From an uncultured Clostridia bacterium (GTDB lineage: Bacteria; Bacillota; Clostridia; Oscillospirales; Ruminococcaceae), in contig CANQPB010000004.1 in the NCBI GenBank assembly GCA_947625615.1, positions 1 to 64,000 of the forward strand: a stretch of 64,000 nt of DNA, in the 5' to 3' direction. The notes beneath the pieces were generated by a model, which made no database searches, was not told the DNA's origin, and worked only from the letters and a program-made list of their open reading frames with translations. The translations under genes were made by a program, and so were the position numbers. Below, piece by piece: positions 16,249 through 25,103 of the stretch. Within the stretch, counting starts at the first letter, position 1, and every line of letters starts with the position of its first letter.

Positions 16249-17838
16249 ATGGCTATTAACGATATTCGTTTGAGTATCGTCTTTGAATCTGGAGTAGATA
16301 AGCTGACCGAAGTTAATTCTTCCTTTGACAGAGGTGTGCTTAAGGTGGCATACCACGGGAGGAATCGAAATGGTTCTTACATAAGTAAAGAGGCGTTTGA
16401 ACAAAGCATCCCGACAATATTTAATTGTCCAGTTGTTTGTAACTATCAACGTGAAACTGATTCAATAGGATCGCATGATGTGGAGCTGGTTAAGACGTCC
16501 AGCGGTATGAAGATAGTAAATATCACTCAGCCCGTTGGCGTGGTGCCTGAATCCGCAAAATGCTGGTGGTCTGTTGAAGAAGAAAACGGTCAGACGCACG
16601 AATACCTTTGCACAGATGTAATCATCTGGAAAAGGCAAGAAGCTTACGAAAAGATAAAGACGAATAAGATTACTGACGAATCTATGGAAATAACGGTCAA
16701 GAGCGGCAAAATGGTCGATGGCTGTTATCACATAGATTCTTTTGAATTTACGGCATTTTGTTTGTTAGAAAGTGCCGAACCCTGTTTTGAATCGGCGAGC
16801 TTAGAACTCTTCTCGCTTGATACGTTCCGTAGCGAGTATGAGAAAATGATTGCCGAATTCAAGGAACAGTTTGCTCAGGTCAATACCTCTTCGGAGGATG
16901 ACATAGACACTGCGGGTGTCAACGATTCTCTTTTGAAAGGAGGAACTTCATTGAATAGATTAGAACTTTTAGCAGAATATGGTCTGACTGTTGAAGAGCT
17001 TGATTTCAATATCGACGACTATGAGCTTGATGAGCTTCGAACAAAATTTGAGGCTGTTAAGAGTGCTAAAGAGGCAAGTGCGAGTGCCAGTTCCGATGCG
17101 GGTACACAAACCGAGGGCGGCGTTGGTACTCAAACTGAGAACCCCGATTCTGGAAATGCGGATAATCATTATGCTTTAGCCGAGCAGTTCCTTAATGAGT
17201 TGCTCGACCAGCTTAGAATCGTAACTTATTCGGATCCCTATTGGGGTGAAATGTGCAGATATTGGTATGTTGATTATGACGCTGAACTGTCCGAAGTCTA
17301 TTGCTATGACTGCGCGGAAGATTACAAGCTGTTTGGCTTTGCCTATTCTATGAATGGCGACAATGTCGTTATTGATTTCAATAGTAAAACGCGCAAAAAG
17401 TTTGCAATCGTGTCCTTTGATGAAGGAAGTGCGGATATAAATTATTCCCTGTTATTCAATGCGTTCGGTAAGGCTGTTACGGCCAAGAAGGATTCCGAAT
17501 TGCAGTCGGCGCAGGAGGAGCTTAAGACGCTTCGTCAGTTTAAGGAATCAAGAGATCGCGAAACCAGAAAGGCCGATGAGGATTCTATCTTCGAGAAGTT
17601 TAGCGACTTAAGCGGCGTTGCCGAATTTGAAGCTTTGAAGGATAACTGCTCTGAAATGACATTGGCGGAAATTGAAGGCAAGTGCTATGAGCTTCGCGGT
17701 CGCAATGTAGACGTTGCTAACTTTGCGCTTGATAAATCTAAATCAACTACCAGACTCCCTATTGATCAACATAAGGGAGGCAATGACAACGAACCTTATG
17801 GCGGGCTTTTCTTACAGTTCGCCGCAGACCATAACTAA
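16249..17838 (+). CDS. Prohead protease-scaffold fusion
   Basis: The 529-aa protein sits between the portal and capsid genes. The N-terminal 210 residues look like a prohead maturation protease domain (FDRGVLKVAYHGRNRNG, SIGSHDVELVKT, KITDESMEITVKSG, then FEFTAFCLLE). A helical, Glu/Ala/Ser-rich C-terminal half typical of scaffolds follows, with a coiled coil (LQSAQEELKTLRQFKESRDR). An internal ribosome binding site marks a separate scaffold start. I prefer ATG 16249; GTG 16246 directly before it is the alternative. Protease family and catalytic residues are not certain from sequence alone. Confidence 0.7.
   Translation: MAINDIRLSIVFESGVDKLTEVNSSFDRGVLKVAYHGRNRNGSYISKEAFEQSIPTIFNCPVVCNYQRETDSIGSHDVELVKTSSGMKIVNITQPVGVVPESAKCWWSVEEENGQTHEYLCTDVIIWKRQEAYEKIKTNKITDESMEITVKSGKMVDGCYHIDSFEFTAFCLLESAEPCFESASLELFSLDTFRSEYEKMIAEFKEQFAQVNTSSEDDIDTAGVNDSLLKGGTSLNRLELLAEYGLTVEELDFNIDDYELDELRTKFEAVKSAKEASASASSDAGTQTEGGVGTQTENPDSGNADNHYALAEQFLNELLDQLRIVTYSDPYWGEMCRYWYVDYDAELSEVYCYDCAEDYKLFGFAYSMNGDNVVIDFNSKTRKKFAIVSFDEGSADINYSLLFNAFGKAVTAKKDSELQSAQEELKTLRQFKESRDRETRKADEDSIFEKFSDLSGVAEFEALKDNCSEMTLAEIEGKCYELRGRNVDVANFALDKSKSTTRLPIDQHKGGNDNEPYGGLFLQFAADHN
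16951..17838 (+). CDS. Internal in-frame start: separate scaffold protein
   Basis: Inside the protease gene a perfect AAAGGAGG (16936-16943) stands 7 nt before TTG 16951, in the same frame. It would give a 295-aa protein beginning MNRLELLAEYG and containing only the helical scaffold half. Lambda makes its scaffold Nu3 in the same way, from an internal start in the protease gene. The start is inferred from the Shine-Dalgarno sequence and domain border. Confidence 0.6.
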   Translation: MNRLELLAEYGLTVEELDFNIDDYELDELRTKFEAVKSAKEASASASSDAGTQTEGGVGTQTENPDSGNADNHYALAEQFLNELLDQLRIVTYSDPYWGEMCRYWYVDYDAELSEVYCYDCAEDYKLFGFAYSMNGDNVVIDFNSKTRKKFAIVSFDEGSADINYSLLFNAFGKAVTAKKDSELQSAQEELKTLRQFKESRDRETRKADEDSIFEKFSDLSGVAEFEALKDNCSEMTLAEIEGKCYELRGRNVDVANFALDKSKSTTRLPIDQHKGGNDNEPYGGLFLQFAADHN

Positions 17839-17852
17839 TATAGGAGGTTAAT

Positions 17853-18335
17853 ATGGCTTATACAGTTATTAGAACTGATCTTTTATCCGGCACTGATGTC
17901 GGAGCCGATCTCGTTTCTCTTCGCGTCCTTAAGTCTGAAGAGCCTGTAGAGGTTGAGAACGGTACCATTGTTGAGCTTGAGAAGCTTGAGAAGGATAACC
18001 GTGAAGTTTGGCAGGCTAAGGTCGCTACTGCTGAGAGCGATGTATCGAAGTGCGCTATCGTCGCTTCTGTTGAAACTATGTACGACGAGCGCAAGAAAAA
18101 TCTGGACGAGTTCATCAATGAAAAGGGTGCTGTTTGCAGAGGTTATATCCCCCGCAGCAGAAATATCTACAGCGTTACTAAGGAAGGTTTCGTTGGCGGT
18201 ACTGCGCCCGCGGTTGATGGTAAAGTAGGTATTGGCGAGGGCGGCAAGCTTGACACTGGCTCTACTGGCTGGGGTACTTGTATCGCTATCGAAGTCGCCG
18301 GTCGCTATACATACTATGTCATCCAGTTAGCTTAA
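17853..18335 (+). CDS. Probable capsid decoration/stabilisation protein
   Basis: This 160-aa protein lies directly before the major capsid gene with an AGGAGG start. It is beta-rich and glycine-rich towards the C-terminus (GEGGKLDTGSTGWG), without membrane segments. It shares with the capsid gene a narrow codon set (GCT, GGT, CTT, ATC), as expected of an abundant virion protein. The decoration or head-fibre call rests on position and composition. Confidence 0.55.
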   Translation: MAYTVIRTDLLSGTDVGADLVSLRVLKSEEPVEVENGTIVELEKLEKDNREVWQAKVATAESDVSKCAIVASVETMYDERKKNLDEFINEKGAVCRGYIPRSRNIYSVTKEGFVGGTAPAVDGKVGIGEGGKLDTGSTGWGTCIAIEVAGRYTYYVIQLA

Positions 18336-18354
18336 TACAGTAAGGAGGTTTAAT

Positions 18355-19368
18355 ATGGCTAATTATTCCGATATTGTTAGACTGGCTGTAGATGCTTATC
18401 ATGGCAAGCCTGAGAAGTATTCTGTTGAACAGTCTATGGATGTGCTGCGTCAGGCTCTTGTTGAGGCTAACAATGGCAGCACTTCCCTGAATTATAAGGA
18501 TATCCGCGATGGTAAGTGCAATGGCGTCTTCACTATCGTTGAGACCATCCTTTCCAAAGTTATCGTTGAGGGCTTCCAGGGCGACGAGTATTTCAATGCT
18601 CTTGTTGACTTCCGCAATGTTGCTCTTGGCGACAGGAATGAGTTCACCGTCGAGGATAGCACTCTGTTTGTCGTTTCCGATGCTGCTGAGGGTACTCAGG
18701 GTATCAGACGTCAGAGACTCAGCGGTTCTGAGACTATCGCGATTCCTACTTCGTTCAAGGTTATAAAGATTTACGAAGAGCTGAACAGGGTTCTCTCTGG
18801 TCAGGTTGACTTCAATGTCTTTATCAGAAGAGTAAGTGAGTCGTTCCGCAAGGCTCTTCTGGACGATATCTATGCTCTTTGGAATGGTGTAACTGCCGAT
18901 CAGCTCGGTGGCGAGGTATACTTCCCCGTTGCTGGTAGCTATGACAGAGATACCCTTCTTGACACTATCGCCCATGTTGAGGCCGCTGCTGGTGGCAAGC
19001 CCGCTACTATCATAGGCACTAAGAAGGCTGTCAGGGTGCTTGCTCCCGAAATCGAGGGCAACGATTCCAAGAACGATCTTTACAACCTGGGTTACTATGG
19101 CAAGTTCTATGGTACTCCTGTTGTTGTAACTCCTCAGCGTCACAAGGTTGGCTCGACCGACTTCGTCTTTGAGGATAATGTTCTCACTATCGTTGCTGGC
19201 GAGGACAAGCCCATCAAGTGTGTCTATGAGGGTCAGTCTACTATTCTTCTCGGCAATCCCGCCGATCGCAAGGATCTCACTCAGGAGTATCTCTATGGTG
19301 AGAGATACGGTCTTGGTATCGTACTTGCTGGCGGCAACGCCGGTATCGGTAGATACGAGACTACCTAA
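18355..19368 (+). CDS. Major capsid protein, HK97-like
   Basis: The 337-aa protein follows the protease/scaffold and decoration genes with AAGGAGG upstream, the usual place and size for an HK97-fold major capsid protein. The N-terminal helix-rich arm (PEKYSVEQSMDVLRQALVEA) precedes the core, and a C-terminal beta region (LLGNPADRKDLTQEYLYGER) is typical of the family. Codon use is strongly biased, fitting very high expression. A GC-rich hairpin follows the stop. Confidence 0.8.
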   Translation: MANYSDIVRLAVDAYHGKPEKYSVEQSMDVLRQALVEANNGSTSLNYKDIRDGKCNGVFTIVETILSKVIVEGFQGDEYFNALVDFRNVALGDRNEFTVEDSTLFVVSDAAEGTQGIRRQRLSGSETIAIPTSFKVIKIYEELNRVLSGQVDFNVFIRRVSESFRKALLDDIYALWNGVTADQLGGEVYFPVAGSYDRDTLLDTIAHVEAAAGGKPATIIGTKKAVRVLAPEIEGNDSKNDLYNLGYYGKFYGTPVVVTPQRHKVGSTDFVFEDNVLTIVAGEDKPIKCVYEGQSTILLGNPADRKDLTQEYLYGERYGLGIVLAGGNAGIGRYETT

Positions 19369-19386
19369 TCAATAAGCTTATAACGC

Positions 19387-19408
19387 AGGGGCGGCATTGA
19401 CCGCCCCT
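19387..19408 (+). terminator. Hairpin after the capsid gene
   Basis: AGGGGCGG (19387-19394) pairs with CCGCCCCT (19401-19408) around a 6-nt loop. Only TAACT follows, so it may attenuate transcription or stabilise the capsid mRNA 3' end, not fully terminate. Confidence 0.5.
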
Positions 19409-19435
19409 TAACTAAATTGAATTAAAGGAGATATT

Positions 19436-19960
19436 ATGGCTAATACAAAAATTGAAAATACAGTTGAAGAGACTGCCGTAAATGCGGCGGAACCTAAGAA
19501 GCAGTATAAGGTCAAGTCAAATCTTGACCCAAATACCATTATAACCGTTAAAAACGGTTTCCACGGTCAGCTTGTTTATAAGAGCAAGAAAACCTCTGAG
19601 ACCTTTATCTGGGAAGGATTCGGTGACGAGCAGGATATGGAGTTGCAGGAGCTTAAGAACGCTCGCAATTCTGCGAGAGCTTTCTTTGAGAACAACTGGT
19701 TCCTGATAGATGATCCCGAAGTTCTTGATTATCTTGGCGTTACTCAGTATTACAAGAACGCCCTTACTTATGAAACCTTTGACGAACTCTTTAAGAAGAA
19801 ACCGTCTGAGGTTAAGGCTATTCTTGCAAAGCTTTCTAAGGGTCAGCGTAACTCTGTGGCTTATAGGGCGCGTCAGCTTATTGCAGATGGTCTCATTGAT
19901 TCTTTAAAGGTTATAGACACACTGGAAGAGTGCTTGGAAATTGAACTGATTGAGAGATAA
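19436..19960 (+). CDS. Phage structural-region protein, unknown
   Basis: The 174-aa protein follows the capsid gene. The N-terminal 30 residues are Ala/Glu/Lys-rich and probably disordered. A small beta domain follows (YKVKSNLDPNTIITVKNGFH, KKTSETFIWEGFGDEQD), then helices. I do not recognise a family. Position suggests a head or head-tail joining protein. Confidence 0.5.
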   Translation: MANTKIENTVEETAVNAAEPKKQYKVKSNLDPNTIITVKNGFHGQLVYKSKKTSETFIWEGFGDEQDMELQELKNARNSARAFFENNWFLIDDPEVLDYLGVTQYYKNALTYETFDELFKKKPSEVKAILAKLSKGQRNSVAYRARQLIADGLIDSLKVIDTLEECLEIELIER

Positions 19961-19971
19961 GGGAGGTCAAT

Positions 19972-20421
19972 ATGAACATTAGTTTTGATATGTTTATAAA
20001 CGCCTTTCTTATGAAGATATCGGAATTCGAACTTCTATCTCTGGAAATCCCAGATCGCACTGCCATCGTTGATGAATATCTGAAACGGGCTATTGCTGAC
20101 TTTCGACATGTTTGTCAATATGATTTTGTGACTACACGCAACGACGAAACGAGACAGTTTGATGTTGAAGTAGAACCAGAAGACGTTGACGAACTGGTGG
20201 GAATTATTTCAGAGGGAATGGTCGTCCAGTGGCTAAAGCCATATGTGAATAAGCAGGAATTGTTAGAAAACATTCTCAACACAAGAGACTTTACTACCTA
20301 CTCTCCTGCTGAACTTTTGTATCGTGTTAGAGATACATATGAGAAAGCCCGTAGGGAATATACGAATATGATTAGGGAGTATTCGTATAACCACGGCGAC
20401 TTGACGAATTTGCACATATGA
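19972..20421 (+). CDS. Probable head-tail connector protein
   Basis: This 149-aa, largely helical protein contains an acidic central stretch (FDVEVEPEDVDELVGII). Its size, helicity and place after the capsid gene resemble HK97 gp6-like adaptors. The start has GGGAGGT upstream and the stop overlaps the next gene by 4 nt. The call is contextual. Confidence 0.45.
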   Translation: MNISFDMFINAFLMKISEFELLSLEIPDRTAIVDEYLKRAIADFRHVCQYDFVTTRNDETRQFDVEVEPEDVDELVGIISEGMVVQWLKPYVNKQELLENILNTRDFTTYSPAELLYRVRDTYEKARREYTNMIREYSYNHGDLTNLHI

Positions 20422-20759
20422 TATACGAAACAAGAACGGGGCTGAGCGTTCAGTCCGAACTGTTGGAGAAATATTTCCAGTATCTCGTGAATCAGTTCTT
20501 TAAGATTCTCCCTATACGAGAAGATGAGGAAAAGACATTTTCAACATATGTGCAAAGCTTGCAAGCCGAGCTTGTGGGCTGCAAAGAGTTTGTGGATTTA
20601 TTTAATACCGACTCTCGTTTTTTAACTCTGATATCTATTTTGCAGTATTTTATCAGCAATCCGAAGTGCGAGGTGGCAGTGGTGAGACGCGAAGTCTTTA
20701 AGGCAATCTCAATCTGTAACAAGCTAAAAGATAAGTTTGCGTCGGAGGTTGTGAAATGA
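20418..20759 (+). CDS. Small phage connector-region protein
   Basis: The 113-aa helical protein overlaps both neighbours by 4 nt (ATGA-type junctions), showing tight translational coupling in the head-tail joining operon. No family is recognised. Confidence 0.5.
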   Translation: MIYETRTGLSVQSELLEKYFQYLVNQFFKILPIREDEEKTFSTYVQSLQAELVGCKEFVDLFNTDSRFLTLISILQYFISNPKCEVAVVRREVFKAISICNKLKDKFASEVVK

Positions 20760-21523
20760 GTGTATGGGATTTATATGATAAGCAATCCGAGGTTCGGGGC
20801 AGCAGCAAACGAGAGGCCGTATTGGCTCGTGAGGAGCGAATGTTAACAAGAAGGCTCAAGGACAGCCTGTCTTATCATCAGGTCTTGATTGACGGTGTTG
20901 AGCAGAAAGTTGCCATTATCAATTCTGACAACCTTAACGAAAAAAGTATCTTCTCTTTACCTAAAGAGGATATTACTCTTGGCGGGTTGGTTAGTTGGAT
21001 GGATAACAAATGGCTTGTGACCGAACGTGACGCCAATACCGAAGTATATACAAAGGCTAAGATGATTCAGTGCAACCACTTATTAAAGTGGATTGACAGT
21101 AACGGCGTGATACAGCAGCAGTGGTGCGTGATTGAGGACGGCACGAAATATCTTACGGGTGAGCTGGAGGATAGGAACTTTGTCGTTACTCGCGGTGACT
21201 CTCGTATTGCAATGACTATCGCAAGAAATGAGAAAACCTTGTTGTTCGACAGAACGACACGTTTTCTTATTGACGATCCACTTACAAGACATAAGCTTGC
21301 TTATGCTTTGACGAAGCCGCTGCATGTAGGCTGGACTTATAATGATCATGGCGTGTTCAGTTTTGTTTTACAGGAAGTGACTGCCACCGATGATGATAAC
21401 CACGAATTAGGAATTGCGGATTATTATAAATACCATCCTAAAGATGTTACTAACTTGCCCGATTCGGATGCGGTTATTAACCCCGAAAACAAAAACGATG
21501 TTGGAAGGGAGGTATGGCTGTGA
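20756..21523 (+). CDS. Probable head-closure/neck protein
   Basis: The 255-aa protein is beta-rich (ITLGGLVSWMDNKWLVTERD; GDSRIAMTIARNEKTLLFDR) with a helical N-terminus, lying between connector and tail genes. It may close the head after packaging, but I see no diagnostic motif. It overlaps the next gene by 10 nt. Confidence 0.4.
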   Translation: MSVWDLYDKQSEVRGSSKREAVLAREERMLTRRLKDSLSYHQVLIDGVEQKVAIINSDNLNEKSIFSLPKEDITLGGLVSWMDNKWLVTERDANTEVYTKAKMIQCNHLLKWIDSNGVIQQQWCVIEDGTKYLTGELEDRNFVVTRGDSRIAMTIARNEKTLLFDRTTRFLIDDPLTRHKLAYALTKPLHVGWTYNDHGVFSFVLQEVTATDDDNHELGIADYYKYHPKDVTNLPDSDAVINPENKNDVGREVWL

Positions 21524-22035
21524 GTCAAAATCAAAAACAGCTTGAGCCATTTTTTAATTACAAGTCGCAGCTTATGAAGGACTTATTGACAAACGAGTCT
21601 ATAGTGAAATTGATTGACGATGAGCTACCTTTTGAACACGCGCTAAGTCTTGAATATTCTCAGGTATTTCCGTATGAGTATGTGCCTGAAACGGCAGTAC
21701 ACGGATATACCTACATATGTTGCGAGGTTGATATTCAAAAGGCGTTAAACAAAACATACCTTCTACCTACGCTTTATATATGGGTGTTTGCACATAAGAG
21801 CAAATTGAGGCTTCCGCAGGGCGGGCTTCGGGTGGACAACCTTTGCAGTGAGATTGCCGAGGCAATTAACGGCAGTAGGTTTTATGGGCTTGGAGAATTA
21901 GATCTTTATTCCGTCAAGCGCTATGCACCCATGACAGATTATCAGGGCAAAGTAATGACCTTTACGGCTACTGACTACAATCATTTGCACGATCCTAATA
22001 AGGCTATGCCGAGCAATCGCAGGGTTGGTGCATAA
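21514..22035 (+). CDS. Probable tail-terminator-type protein
   Basis: The 173-aa alpha/beta protein is placed one gene before the unknown 241-aa protein and two before the tail tube, where siphoviruses encode the tail terminator. Its ATG lies inside the end of the previous gene after GGAAGGGAGG. Evidence is position and size only. Confidence 0.4.
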   Translation: MAVSQNQKQLEPFFNYKSQLMKDLLTNESIVKLIDDELPFEHALSLEYSQVFPYEYVPETAVHGYTYICCEVDIQKALNKTYLLPTLYIWVFAHKSKLRLPQGGLRVDNLCSEIAEAINGSRFYGLGELDLYSVKRYAPMTDYQGKVMTFTATDYNHLHDPNKAMPSNRRVGA

Positions 22036-22760
22036 TGGCTACTATAAACATTTTGTTTAAAAACAGATATGCGATCAATGACGATATCGGAATATGTATT
22101 CCGACTGTAGAAGAAGTTCTTGACAATGAGGATTCTTATTACGGATTGGTTGCAGCGTTGACGGCTATGCCTATGGACTTAATGGTGCAGCTCGATGACG
22201 CTGGAATTGATTTCACGACTATTGATGAGTATGAGCTTTTTTTAATGCTTTTTAAGGATATCCAAAGACAAGGGCTTGATACCCACTTGATCTTTGGGGA
22301 TCTTGATATATCGAAATTTGAAATCATGGTTAATTCCAAGACGAATCAGGTTGTTTTGTATGACCGCCAAAATGATATTGTCATTGACAGACTGATTCAA
22401 AATCAAATCGCCAACACACTGCGTAAGATTCATAATCTTGAAAAGAATGATCGTCGTCCAGGAAATGAGGAGGGAAAGATATACTTGCTTGATCTTGCCC
22501 GCAGAAAGATGAAGCGACACCGTCGTTCCCAAGAATCGCAGCTGGAACAGATAATTATTTCGATGGTTAATACCGAACAGTATAAGTATAATTATGAATC
22601 CACGAAGCAGTTGACCATATACCAGTTTAACGAAAGCGTGAAACAAGTTATCAGAAAAATCAATTATGACAACAGGATGCATGGCGTATATTCTGGTACG
22701 ATAAACACAAAAGATTTGAGCCAGGATGATTTCAACTGGCTCGCACATTCAGACAAATAA
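22035..22760 (+). CDS. Phage tail-region protein, unknown
   Basis: The 241-aa protein starts on the last base of the previous gene's stop codon. The first half is acidic, the second basic and helical (LLDLARRKMKRHRRSQESQ). I do not recognise it. A role in head-tail joining or tail assembly is likely from position. Confidence 0.45.
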   Translation: MATINILFKNRYAINDDIGICIPTVEEVLDNEDSYYGLVAALTAMPMDLMVQLDDAGIDFTTIDEYELFLMLFKDIQRQGLDTHLIFGDLDISKFEIMVNSKTNQVVLYDRQNDIVIDRLIQNQIANTLRKIHNLEKNDRRPGNEEGKIYLLDLARRKMKRHRRSQESQLEQIIISMVNTEQYKYNYESTKQLTIYQFNESVKQVIRKINYDNRMHGVYSGTINTKDLSQDDFNWLAHSDK

Positions 22761-22777
22761 AAGAAGGAGAAATAGAT

Positions 22778-23605
22778 ATGAGATTCAATATCAATGACCT
22801 CACTATTACAACTCTTGATAGCATTATCGCCTTTGATATTATCGACGGTTCGTGGCTCTTTACTCTTGACGAGTTGCAGAATGCCACCATTGCGAATACC
22901 GAAGATAAGTTAGATATCACGGGTAAGGGCGGTCGTAAGCTCACTTCTATCAAGAGAAACAAGGCTGTTACCATTTCTGGTGCTAACGGTCTTATCTCTG
23001 GCGGACTGCTTGCTACTCAGGTTGGCAGCGAGTTTGAAGCCAAAGACAGTACTCCCGTTAGGTATGAGGATTATCTTACCATTAAGTCCAATAAGGCTAC
23101 TACCAATTATAAGGCTGTAGGCACTGTTGGTAACGAAATTGGCAAGGCTTATATCAAGGCTGCTAACGGCACAATTAAGGAAGTTATTACTCAGAACACT
23201 GAGGCTGGAGAACAGCAGTTTGCTTACAATCCTACGAGCAAGGAACTTACCTTCAATGCTGGAACGTATCCTGACGGCACCCAGGTTGTAGTTTACTACA
23301 CTCGTAATGTTGCTGGCAGCGTTCTTAAGAACATTTCTGATCACTACTCCACTAAGGCTATGCTTTATATTGACGCCACTGGCGAAGACAAGTGCAGTAA
23401 TCTTTATCACATTCAGTTCTTCATTCCTAAGGCTGACTTCAGCGGCACGTTCAATATTGAGTTTGGAGACAATCAGGCCGTACATAACTTCGAGGCGGAG
23501 TCTCTCGCGTCCTCTGGTCTGTGCGGCGGTACGTCGTCTGATGGATCGGATAACTTCTGGACTTATACTGTCTTCGGTGTCAACGCCGAGGACGTTGAGG
23601 GTTAA
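22778..23605 (+). CDS. Probable major tail tube protein
   Basis: This 275-aa protein is beta-rich and uses the same biased codons as the capsid gene, fitting an abundant virion protein. Segments such as ITGKGGRKLTSIKRNKAVTI and LVYKSK-free beta hairpins in YPDGTQVVVYYTRN fit a tail-tube fold. It is followed by zinc-ribbon, RusA and tape-measure genes. AAGGAGAAA precedes the ATG. Confidence 0.65.
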   Translation: MRFNINDLTITTLDSIIAFDIIDGSWLFTLDELQNATIANTEDKLDITGKGGRKLTSIKRNKAVTISGANGLISGGLLATQVGSEFEAKDSTPVRYEDYLTIKSNKATTNYKAVGTVGNEIGKAYIKAANGTIKEVITQNTEAGEQQFAYNPTSKELTFNAGTYPDGTQVVVYYTRNVAGSVLKNISDHYSTKAMLYIDATGEDKCSNLYHIQFFIPKADFSGTFNIEFGDNQAVHNFEAESLASSGLCGGTSSDGSDNFWTYTVFGVNAEDVEG

Positions 23606-23607
23606 GT

Positions 23608-23928
23608 ATGGCACAAATTATGAAAACATGTAGGAACTGCGGTAAGCAATACGAAGCTTGCCGCACTCCTAATCCTCTGGGTATCCCGAGGTGGAGGGAT
23701 GTTGCTTGCTCTCCTCAGTGCTATCAAGCTTATGTTTCCAAAGTAATGGCCAAGCGTGAGGAGGAGCTGAGAGCTGCTGACAGCACTCCCGACTTGCCTC
23801 AAGAGTCGATTGCCACAGAGATAGATAACGGCGTGGTTGAAGCCGACGGGGCGGAGCCCGCGCAAGAAGAGGCAGAAACGACTGTCTCAAAAAAGAAAAA
23901 GAAAGTTCCTTCAGAAGAAGTGGTATAA
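23608..23928 (+). CDS. Small zinc-ribbon protein in the tail operon
   Basis: The 106-aa protein has an N-terminal metal site (CRNCGKQYEAC...CSPQCYQAY, about residues 9-39) and a long acidic, then lysine-rich, disordered tail (VSKKKKKVPSEEVV). It begins 2 nt after the tail tube gene. Function is unknown; nucleic-acid binding would fit. Confidence 0.55.
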   Translation: MAQIMKTCRNCGKQYEACRTPNPLGIPRWRDVACSPQCYQAYVSKVMAKREEELRAADSTPDLPQESIATEIDNGVVEADGAEPAQEEAETTVSKKKKKVPSEEVV

Positions 23929-23938
23929 TTCCGACCGA

Positions 23939-23978
23939 AGCCCCACATGTCTTTAAGCAGTGCTTAAACTGTGGGGCT
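23939..23978 (+). terminator. Terminator-like hairpin after the zinc-ribbon gene
   Basis: AGCCCCACA (23939-23947) pairs with TGTGGGGCT (23970-23978), with a second stem TTTAAGC/GCTTAAA in the loop. ATATTTAA follows, a weak U-rich tail. It probably ends or attenuates the tail-tube transcript before the RusA gene. Confidence 0.6.
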
Positions 23979-23998
23979 ATATTTAATAGGAGAAATTT

Positions 23999-24439
23999 AT
24001 GGAGCAGATACGTTTGACAATAGATAACGACGTACTACAGCGATATAATCAATACTACTTCTCCATTCATACACGCGCATCTATTCCCCCTATAAAGCGT
24101 CCGTATCACGAAAGTATAAACGCTTGGATGATACTTAAACGCTATGCGATGAACGCCTTGAAACAAAAATGGAAAGACTTTATTAAATGGTTCGTTATCG
24201 AACAAGGTTATGATAACCTGCACATTCAACATTGTGAAATAAGTCAAACCATTTATTACCCCGACAATCGCCGCCATGACACGGACAACAGTGTACCAAA
24301 ATTCATTTTGGACGGTCTTGTTGAAAGCGGAATGATTGTTGACGATGATTCAAATCATATTGAAAAGCTTACTCTTTTGTGTAAGCGTGATATGGATCAT
24401 CCGCGAACAGAGATATTGATTAAAATTAAATCGGAATAA
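23999..24439 (+). CDS. RusA-like Holliday junction resolvase
   Basis: This 146-aa protein shows the RusA signature: RRHDTDNSVPKFILDGLVES followed by GMIVDDDSNHIEKLTLLCKR, with the clustered catalytic acids (D-x-D-N, then DD) and a C-terminal lysine. It should cut branched DNA before packaging. Its place inside the tail module is unusual. GGAGAAATTT precedes the ATG. Confidence 0.8.
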   Translation: MEQIRLTIDNDVLQRYNQYYFSIHTRASIPPIKRPYHESINAWMILKRYAMNALKQKWKDFIKWFVIEQGYDNLHIQHCEISQTIYYPDNRRHDTDNSVPKFILDGLVESGMIVDDDSNHIEKLTLLCKRDMDHPRTEILIKIKSE

Positions 24440-24454
24440 AAGGAGGTTTGCTAT

Positions 24455-25096
24455 ATGGCAGACAAGATTAAAAGAATTTCAGTAAACGCATTTGATAAGG
24501 TTCTACATGAATCCCCTGTGAATCAGGTAGCAATAGATTGGCACGGCAACGAGCTGGTGATTACTCCGACGCTGTCACTTGAAGATATGCTTCAGTTTGT
24601 CACCAGTGTTGTGAAGAGCTGCTACAATCAGGAAACAGGCAGTTATACGCCCGAGAATAAGTATTTTGCAATATACGGCTGTGTGCTGGCATTATATGCT
24701 AATTTCACACTGCCTAAGAATTTGAGCCATAGGTATGATTTGATATATCGCACTGACGCAGTGGGAACTGTGTTATGTCATATCAACATTGATCAATATA
24801 ATGAAATTTGTTCTGCAATAAACGCTACATTAGACCACATGTCTCAGATTCAGATTGAGAGTGCTAACAAACAGGTTGCTGCATTATATTCCTCTCTTGA
24901 AAACATTGAGAGTACAATGAGCGAGTTGTTTAAGAACGTAACTCCCGAATCGTTTAACGGCATTATGGGGGCGCTGGCGGGCGGCAAGATTGACGAGGGT
25001 AAGATTATGCAAGCCTATCTTAATAGCAAGCGAGAGAGTGCGAACGGCGTTAGTCAGGACGCTGCTCCCCCGATAGAGATGACTACAAAAGAGTAA
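24455..25096 (+). CDS. Probable tail assembly protein before tape measure
   Basis: The 213-aa protein has an AAAGGAGGT start. It has a small beta domain (VAIDWHGNELVITPTLSLED), then mostly helices, with a Gly/Lys-rich C-terminus. Its position just upstream of the tape measure gene suggests a tail assembly chaperone, but I see no slippery sequence joining it to the next frame. Confidence 0.4.
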   Translation: MADKIKRISVNAFDKVLHESPVNQVAIDWHGNELVITPTLSLEDMLQFVTSVVKSCYNQETGSYTPENKYFAIYGCVLALYANFTLPKNLSHRYDLIYRTDAVGTVLCHINIDQYNEICSAINATLDHMSQIQIESANKQVAALYSSLENIESTMSELFKNVTPESFNGIMGALAGGKIDEGKIMQAYLNSKRESANGVSQDAAPPIEMTTKE

Positions 25097-25103
25097 TTTT
25101 ATT

